Source: Actinostola sp. cb2023 (taxonomy: Eukaryota > Cnidaria > Anthozoa > Actiniaria > Actinostolidae). Taken from it: a stretch of DNA of 64,000 nt. Position 1 is the first letter of the stretch. Each line of letters starts with the position of its first letter. The notes under the pieces were generated by a model. That model was not told the DNA's origin, did not search any database, and saw only the letters and a program-made list of their open reading frames with translations. This document shows, one piece after another, positions 56,848-64,000 of the stretch. The translations under genes were made by a program, and so were the position numbers. The DNA is taken from contig JAUJYZ010000420.1 of NCBI GenBank assembly GCA_033675265.1, positions 292,500 through 356,499 of the forward strand. Direction: 5' to 3'.

Positions 56848-57071
56848 ATATACACCTATTTCAATAAAGGTTGTCAAGGGACATCAGTCCATGGACAATA
56901 GCTCGATATACCATTAATTCAAGACAAATTTTGAATCGAAATTTATGGGAATATTTCTGGCATCTGTGTACAGCTATCATCATCGGGTCTCAGACCGATG
57001 TAATATAAACCTACATGTATATTGCTGTGGACTGATGTCCTCGACAACCTTTTTTTGAAAATAGGTGTATA
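56848..57071. mobile_element. Mariner-like MITE with TA borders, 224 bp
   Basis: Ends TATACACCTATTTCAATAAA and its near-complement, followed by GGTTGTC and GGACATCAGTCC blocks in inverted order. It shares the AAAGGTTGTC core of its terminus with the element at 42364-42627, so both may use the same transposase. Confidence 0.75.
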
Positions 57072-60000
57072 AAGTAACCAGAGGTCAATATAAAGACACT
57101 ATGTACTGTAAAATTAGTATTATAATGTATGTATAAATGGAGCTGCCAAAATATTGGTGATAAACTGCTCAAATGCATGCCATCTATAACCCTAATGGTA
57201 TGTATCCATACCACTGTGTGACTAATTAAGCCACACAGTCCTTTGACTAGTCTAAATGTACATGTAGTTCAGCCGAGTGTGCCATATTCTAGCAATGGAG
57301 GCAGTCCTCTTTGTGATTTGGGTTGCGAAGTGAGGAATCAAATGCCAAGTATAGGTCCCATTGCACCTGTGCTATAGGTCATTCAGACTGTAGGAATCAA
57401 AGGTGCATAATGATGGTCCGTAATTTCAAGGTGTCTGCAATAGTTGAGGGTTAATATAAGGTGACCTTCAGTTCTATGAATGCATATATAACACAATGTA
57501 AGTCGCATACCTCAAAACAAAAGCAGTACCTTGACTCTTCACTACCGGGATATTTTAGGTTGGACTGTCTTATATCGTGGCCTGGCAAACTTGTCGTAAG
57601 CGGCAAATGATCCACATAACTGAAAGCATTCACTTGACCACGCTTTTTCAAGAACTCATCTGACGGCATTCAGTAGTGGACCACGCTGACCCTGCGTATC
57701 CACTGGACATCTGGTTGAGAAGTTGCTTTGTTGCCAGAACGGTCTTGGGTTTGAGCGCACTAGAATGAAGAAATGACAAATTTTAAATAAATGGGACTGC
57801 CCATGGACTTTAAGAGTTAGGGCCTGATAAAACTGGTGATAAATTTTGATGATGCTTTACGTAGTTATGATGATGATAATATCGATATGAGTAATACATG
57901 TCGATCAGGACTGAGGATGATGGATTTGATATCATTGCAGATGATTATGAGTGAATAGAGGATGATGGGTATGATAATAGGTATGTGATAATACAATTTG
58001 TAATATGAATGATGATGATAACAATTAATATGATGATGCAGCTGTACGGCACTGATGATTTATTTTTTTATAAGTAATATCATTATTTTATTATATCTAA
58101 GGATTGATTGAGTTATAAAATTCTTGAAAAGTAACATACCAGTAGTACCTTCTAAAGGATGGGCGGGTTAGGCATTTTAAAGTTCGAAATGCCAATAATG
58201 AGCCAATAGGTAATCTGATCAAACTCACAAATCAACCAAAATCGGCGATATAATAATAAAAGTATACATAATCTGATGGCTGGTAATTTGTCCTAATATT
58301 CTATACAAAATAATAATAATATATAATAAAGGTTGCTGATTGGAACCACTAAATTTGGAGCTCAAGTGTGTTTTACCGGTGACGGAAACAATGACGATAA
58401 AAATTGGATAGAATCATGAGTAATATTCTCTAACTAATAATAACTTGAATATGTAAGATAATCAGCAGGTGAAAAAAAATCGAATTCACACTCTCCATGA
58501 CCACACGGGTGCTCCACTGTGGACAAGTATGTGTGAGAGGTAGTTTTTGAAGCGAAAAAGTGACTTATTCGTGATGGAAAACACAAAAAATAGTCACGAG
58601 TGTTGAACTAACAGCAAATTTTCTCCGCTAAATTGATTACGATCTCAAATTGGGTAAAGAAATTAGTCATAGCTCCTCTAGACCTTGTTAGTTACAGTTC
58701 TGCAAACCGCCAAGGAGGTAGGCCCGGGTTGTAGGTCAGAGAGCAGATCTGTACTTCTGTGGAAAAACTTCCCGTCATCATTTAGACGACTAGAATAATT
58801 TTATCGATGTTATCTCTATATCTAATAATAAACTAATAAAATCATAACACGGTATTGGACAATATATCCAACAGAGTGGCTCTTCACGGGTGCCTACTCT
58901 AAACTATCTACAATAAATATTAACAAATAATATGGAATTGAATTATGAAGATAAATAAATAAGGAAAGATTTAAAATATGAGAGATCCCCTGTATTTTAT
59001 TATTTATTCCCCCCCCGGTGTCTGCAGTTGACGGGTATCCCCATTTGCAGGACCCCCCTTTACTATGACCGTGATGTAGATGGATTGATGGTTGCGCTGA
59101 TTACCTTCGATCAGTAATGACCGTTTCAAAAACCTAGATGAGGGTGAGGTGATCGGGGCGCAACCGCTTCCCATGGTAGCGTAGTTCACGGTCCAAGATG
59201 GTTCCAGCATGAGAAATGGATCCAAGTAGAAATCTTGTCCACGATCGGTTCTGCCGAAGTAGAATCAACCGCTTCCCTCATCGCCGCGATGTTCTCAAGC
59301 CTGGATATACAGTCGAGTTAGAATTTTTTGTATATTAGAACAATGTCTTCTTCTACAACACGAGTTCTTCGCTTAAATTACGAAACACCATGAATGTTAT
59401 TAGACCGCAATCATTTGTACCGATCGGAATGAAGGCGAAAAAAATCAATTTAGATATCAATCTTACGGGGGTGGGGTAGGCAGTTGTGGAACGGTAGGAG
59501 GAAATATGCGAGGAATGTCGTCGCCCATAATGCCCCCACAACACGTCGCGAAGGGAAGAGCATTTAGGGGGCGGTGTTATGTTATTTTGGCAATAATGAC
59601 TTGGCAGTTTCAAACAGTTCTAGTATGAGAGTGGGGAGAGGAGGTAGTTGCTTCTCAGATCGACAGGAGTTTTTGAGCGAACTATTGTAGAGGCGGTCGT
59701 GGTGTATAAGATCGAAGGAGTGAGTACAAAGTACGCCGACGTGTATCGCAAATATGAGGATGATTTGTTTCGCATTTTCATCAAACATGGTTGTCCACGA
59801 ATACGATTTCTTGGATTTCTATGAGTTGCCGCGTTTTAACTAAGCACAGGCAGCACAAACCATTGCATATAATCCATTTGTAGCACAAGTTTGCCGGAGT
59901 TTCCTGTGAGAGAGCGGCGCATAAGTATTATGTTGGGTTCCCTGTGCATAGAAATTAGATTTTGGGATCCCTGTGTGCATGCCATAGGAAATAGTCGGGG

Positions 60001-60950
60001 TTGGTAATAAGTACCATATATGGTACGAGCGTTCATAGCGGCTCCCTAACAAGCGAATTCGAAGCATTACACAAGCGAATGGCGGGAGGACCCTTTTGAT
60101 GGATGTAGAATTTTTTTCATCGATATTTGTAAAAATTCTTAACCTTTTTAAAATTTATATCCAAATCTGAAAACATAGAATCATCAAAGTAATCACGTTA
60201 TAGTTGCCCCCATCCCTAAACCCTAACCCTACGCTGTAACGCACTGACCACGAGGGGATGACGCTGCCCAATCTGACTGCATTTTTCTAGCTTTTGAAAA
60301 TTATTGCATGCATCCTTTAACCAAAAGTGGGGCCGCTATTGTTGTTAGGGGCCGCTATACGCTTGTTAGGGGCCCGCTATTCGCTTTACCATATATGGGG
60401 AAATAACGCTCATTACAACCCCTCGGCATAGGACGTGCCCACTACAGTGCCAGTAATATATCATATACCAGCAACACATGAGAGTTATACATATGTAGTG
60501 GGAGTGTGAAAAGGGAAATCCGTGGCTAAAGAATGGTGCGACAGCAGTATGCCACATGGGGCAGGCTCCATTAGGGATAGTAAGGGCCTCTGCATGGGGT
60601 AAAAAGTGGCCGCAACGCCAATACTGTAGGGTGGGGGGGTGGAGTCAAACAACAGCGACCGGCAGACGTAGATGGACTGACACAAAAGGGAGGGACCCGC
60701 ACTCAATACTACACAGCAGTACATGGGATAGTCTATTGGTATTGTAAAAATAACTTGCTATTTATTACTTAGAATAGTAAAAATAAACAAATCCACAAGT
60801 GTTTTTAAAGTACTATATTTTATTACCTAAGATTAATATACAAAAGGTGTGTTGTATTGATCAAATAGCATTTCTTCATAACAATACATACATTCAATAA
60901 TAATAATAATCCAGTGTGATTTATGATCCATTAAAGTCACAAGAAGAGTC
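57072..60950. other. Region without a supported gene; weak minus-strand exon candidates
   Basis: No array, RNA gene or known domain. Three minus-strand segments are open, protein-like and end at GT donors: about 57545-57669 (starts MPSDEFLKKRGQ), about 59110-59260 (contains DPFLMLEPSWTVNY), and about 59468-59560 (hydrophobic, RRVVGALWATTFLAYFLL, ending before GTAAGA). Segments this long are expected by chance in 9 kb, and their phases do not join into one frame. A few ACCCTAA-type telomere-like repeats lie near 60215. Confidence 0.3.
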
Positions 60951-61345
60951 TGAATACTAAAAGAAAGAGCCTCAGATTTTGACTCAGAGAGCATTACCTG
61001 ACACTGTGTTTGTTGTCTCCTCTTGTAGTCTTATGCTGAACCAGCAGATTTTCTCTGTGGAAGCCATACCAAATTCCTCAAGGAGCCTTCCGCTTTTGCT
61101 CAGAGAGCCTTCCTGTAAAGTGTCTGTTGCACTCTGCATCTTATGCATGAAACTGCACATTCTCCTTTGTGCCGACATACAAAATCATAAAGGCGGAATT
61201 TAGATTTTGAATCAGAGGCACTTACGTTGTTCTGCACAGTCTTGTAATCAAAATAAAATTAATCATTTGGCAACATAAATCATAAAGGAGAATTAGATGG
61301 GATCAGAGAGTGGAAGTGAATCGTTCTTGCAGGTCCTCTATAACG
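60951..61345 (+). repeat. Dispersed monomers of the 108-bp minisatellite family
   Basis: Three diverged units contain AAAGGAGAATT or AAAGGCGGAATTTAGATTTT, then ATCAGAG, a CACTTAC-type stretch and GTTCTTGCAGG. They match the unit amplified at 47375-48850 and a single copy near 50400-50505. Confidence 0.6.
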
Positions 61346-64000
61346 AAGTGAGATTGCAAAAGACTCCACCAAAAATGAAGCTTAGGTTAGTACTGCCAGA
61401 GCGTCTATATTTGCACTTGAATAAAATGATAAAATAAATTAAAACCCTGAATTTATTTCAATTAGTTAGTCAATATTTGGTAAAATACCTACAAATTTCC
61501 ATATATATATAATATAGGGATGTGAATGAATATCCGAAATACAGTTCGACATCTACTGCGCACACTACACATGGCGCCCTTCTGTACCGGCCAGGTTTTT
61601 TTGTACCGGCCCCCCAGCGAGGCCCAGACATGTTTGTTTTGACACCATGGCCAACTCTACAACAACTCTCATCCAAGTTGGCCATGGGAGAGGTTCTACT
61701 GTAATGACCATTGAACTCTTGATGGTACAAGAAACATCTTTCACACAGAATTTGCATTGCTTAGTAAGAGGGATTTAGTAGGAGGAAAAACTAAACCATT
61801 TAATGGCACAAATACCGGTGGATTTCAAAAACCAGGGGGCCGACCTGATTTGTCAATTCCATTGCTGTTTTACATGGTTATATTTGAAGCGTATTGTCAA
61901 AGCTAGGTCAGTTACTATGACATAAGGTCTCTTGTGGTACATGTGAAACCGGATGACGAAGGGAATGAACGAGAGAGTGCCTGTCCATTTCCATCTACTG
62001 TCCCCAAACTATTTATGCCCAGTACCGGCATACTCCACACGGATATGTTCCCTGAGGGACGAAGGGATACAAGTAAGTCTTCCTGATCGTCTACTAATTC
62101 ATGTCAAAGGTTCTTAAATTCCAAATGAGATTCCGATTTGACACAGTCACTGTGTCTGCCAGACCTCTTTCGTACTTATAGGATATACAAAGTTCTATCA
62201 GCTTATCATTTTAATTCCGAACAAATGTTCACTCAACCTATATCTCAGGTATCCATATGTCTTCCATTAGTCCGTTTCGCTTTCACTGAGCGATATACTC
62301 TACGGCTATACGTCCGCTAAAAGTGTGGACCACACGTCCATGACTGCATTACTGTCCTCCTTGCCCTTCTTTCCAGTACTTGAGCACTTTTCAATGCCAT
62401 ACCCTGAAGGAGAGCGACAAAAGATCACTCCTGGTTCAACTTCTTCGAGGGCCTCGGAGCTGCCTCACTTACAACATGGGGAGCTAGAGTTGACAGTTGT
62501 CAACGATGTGTGTGAGGGGACCTGTGGGTAGAGTTGATGCTGGCGAGGTGCTCCCTACTGCTCTGAGAAGTGAATGGATAGCGCCTTGGGGGACAAAGCA
62601 TTGGTGGTGTCTGGTGGCGGCGGAGGGGGGCAAGGTACCCTGCAGGTAGGGGTATTGACGGTGGTGCCCAGTGGAGGACCATTGATGGCAATAGCTGCGC
62701 TTTGTTACTGGTGAGACGGGTAGGTTGGGGGTGCGATGGAGGCCCTGTTGACATTTGGGTATCCCTTCGCACTGCCCTTCCTTTTTGATCAGGTTGATGC
62801 TGGCGACGGGATTGTAGAGTTGGGGCGGATCTGATCTACTCCATCTGGGATGTCCACCATTTGCTGGGCTTCTGGAGTGTTTCTGGGATGGTCTCAGTTT
62901 GTTTTTCCCAAGGATTGCCGTGGAATGCACAGCGCATTTAAGGGACCGATTTTTAAACTCTTTCCTGAGAGCAGTAAGTTATCTTCTTGTATGGTTTGAC
63001 TGGGGCTTTGCTACTGTACCTGTTTATCACCGATGGTGTTTCTAATATACAACCAGAAAGATAAACAAGAACGAAATTCACATAAATTTCATCATCCCTT
63101 CCTACCCCGCCTCCCTTCCCACCCCTTGGCGAACATTCAGCATAGTTGGTGAACTATGCTTGAATTGATGGTGCTGAATTCCCAGTGGCGTACTGTAGGG
63201 AGGACCACCACATTTACAAACACTGTATTATATCAGCAGGATGAGAAAGAACATTTTACACGGAAATAAGGATATTAAGGAACGACTTATGGTGCCAACG
63301 ACAATCATTACTATCAAGGTTAACATTAGATGATTGGACATTTAGAAAATACATGTGAATTTATGCTTGTTATTTGCTTGCCCCCTTGCAATTCCTTCTC
63401 CGACTCCACTAGTCACCAGGAGAATTTGTACCAAAGTCAACTTGTTCGTCTATCTGTTCCGTGTTTCAGTCTTAATTCCTGCACACATAGTTCAAAGAAA
63501 ATTGTGGCATACAGGTGTTAGAAACTATAGAGCTCTTGTTGTAATCTCGGAAGGGTTCATCTATGTAGGCGTGGTGGTCATTGCCGGTTAAGTAGCGTTC
63601 CTGCATTTGCTGTCGGTTTAAAGTGTCCTTGATATACTGCTGGTCAGTACAATGGCTTTTTTGAGATTTCTTTGAAGCCTTGCGCGCAAATGTTGATGGC
63701 TTGTAAGGATCATGACAAGAGAGAACAATTAAATTTCAAACTCATCCATATAATCGAATACAGATGTTTAATCAAAAACTATACGGTTATAGTAGGGCGA
63801 CCTTGTGAAAAGACATATTCTGTAAGAAAAACTAAAGGGTCTAAATTTAACTACATTAATTAGGTTCAAGCTGCCTACAACCCTTAAATGTATTCAGCAA
63901 CTGTTTTCAATAATAATGTTGAGAAGTTTTGCACGTTGGCATGTTCTACATGGTTCTTCTTAATGCTCTCTGCAGCAGCCAGTCTCAGAAAACGTTCATG
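61346..64000. other. Region without a supported gene; one plus-strand exon candidate
   Basis: The segment 61907-62070 follows an AG, stays open on the plus strand (VSYYDIRSLVVHVKPDDEG at its start) and ends at a GTAAGT donor. A later open stretch to 62531 ends GELELTVVNDVCEGTCG. Neither matches a family I know and no linking exon is evident. A 148-codon minus-strand frame at 62484-62930 is His/Pro/Ser-rich with no recognisable domain. Nothing else is seen to the window end. Confidence 0.3.

Noticed and set aside
60210..60232. Telomeric repeat
   Set aside because: Only two or three imperfect CCCTAA-type units; too short to be a telomere or clear interstitial telomeric array.
62484..62930. 148-codon minus-strand frame, His/Pro/Ser-rich
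   Set aside because: No known domain, overlapped by another open frame, and frames of this length occur by chance in stop-poor GC-richer DNA.

Overview
The window is nuclear DNA from an animal. It holds spliced genes with GT-AG introns, collagen Gly-X-Y exons of 36 or 54 bases or multiples of 9, an intronless class A GPCR, and dense non-autonomous transposons and minisatellites. The GPCR type, the gene structures and the repeat spectrum suggest a non-bilaterian animal, most likely a cnidarian such as an anthozoan. That placement is inference: a sponge, a placozoan or an amphioxus-like invertebrate is not excluded. I see no rRNA, tRNA, CRISPR or bacterial operon.

Layout. (1) 84-4645 (+): a complete eight-exon gene for a short type II transmembrane collagen of 248 residues. 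A probable spliced 3' UTR runs to about 6.1 kb. (2) 6766-12934 (+): a nine-exon gene for an unrecognised 587-residue protein with hydrophobic N-terminal segments, a run of small acidic phase-1 exons and a hydrophobic C-terminal tail. Five consecutive introns are largely made of pyrimidine-rich microsatellites, and one carries an inverted copy of an acidic exon. (3) 13385-14521: a 183-bp tandem repeat that stays open in one frame. (4) 14929-24528 (+): pyridoxal kinase copy A, ten exons, with a damaged first exon and an altered C terminus. Its intron 8 holds about 45 copies of an 87-bp minisatellite. (5) 24.77-27.09 kb: a 93-bp minisatellite. (6) 27112-28023 (-): an intronless six-pass membrane protein resembling TMEM26. 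(7) 28904-30483: two abutting elements that share one TTAA target site. (8) 33543-34607 (+): an intronless GPCR of the melanocortin/adenosine-like group. (9) 38421-51928 (+): pyridoxal kinase copy B, ten exons, complete at 307 residues, with introns swollen by foldback elements and minisatellites. (10) 52-64 kb: a 34-bp minisatellite, several MITEs, and about 9 kb with no gene I can support.

The two pyridoxal kinase copies share all exon boundaries. They are nearly identical at the 3' end (exons 9-10 and adjoining intron) and much more diverged at the 5' end, which suggests gene conversion or a late partial duplication. Copy B should supply pyridoxal 5'-phosphate synthesis; copy A looks like a decaying or repurposed paralogue. 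The other genes show no functional link to each other. The most unusual material is structural: terminal fragments of a Penelope-like retroelement carrying a hammerhead-ribozyme-like core (two copies), chained TTAA elements, an inverted splice-competent exon, and intron-resident minisatellites.
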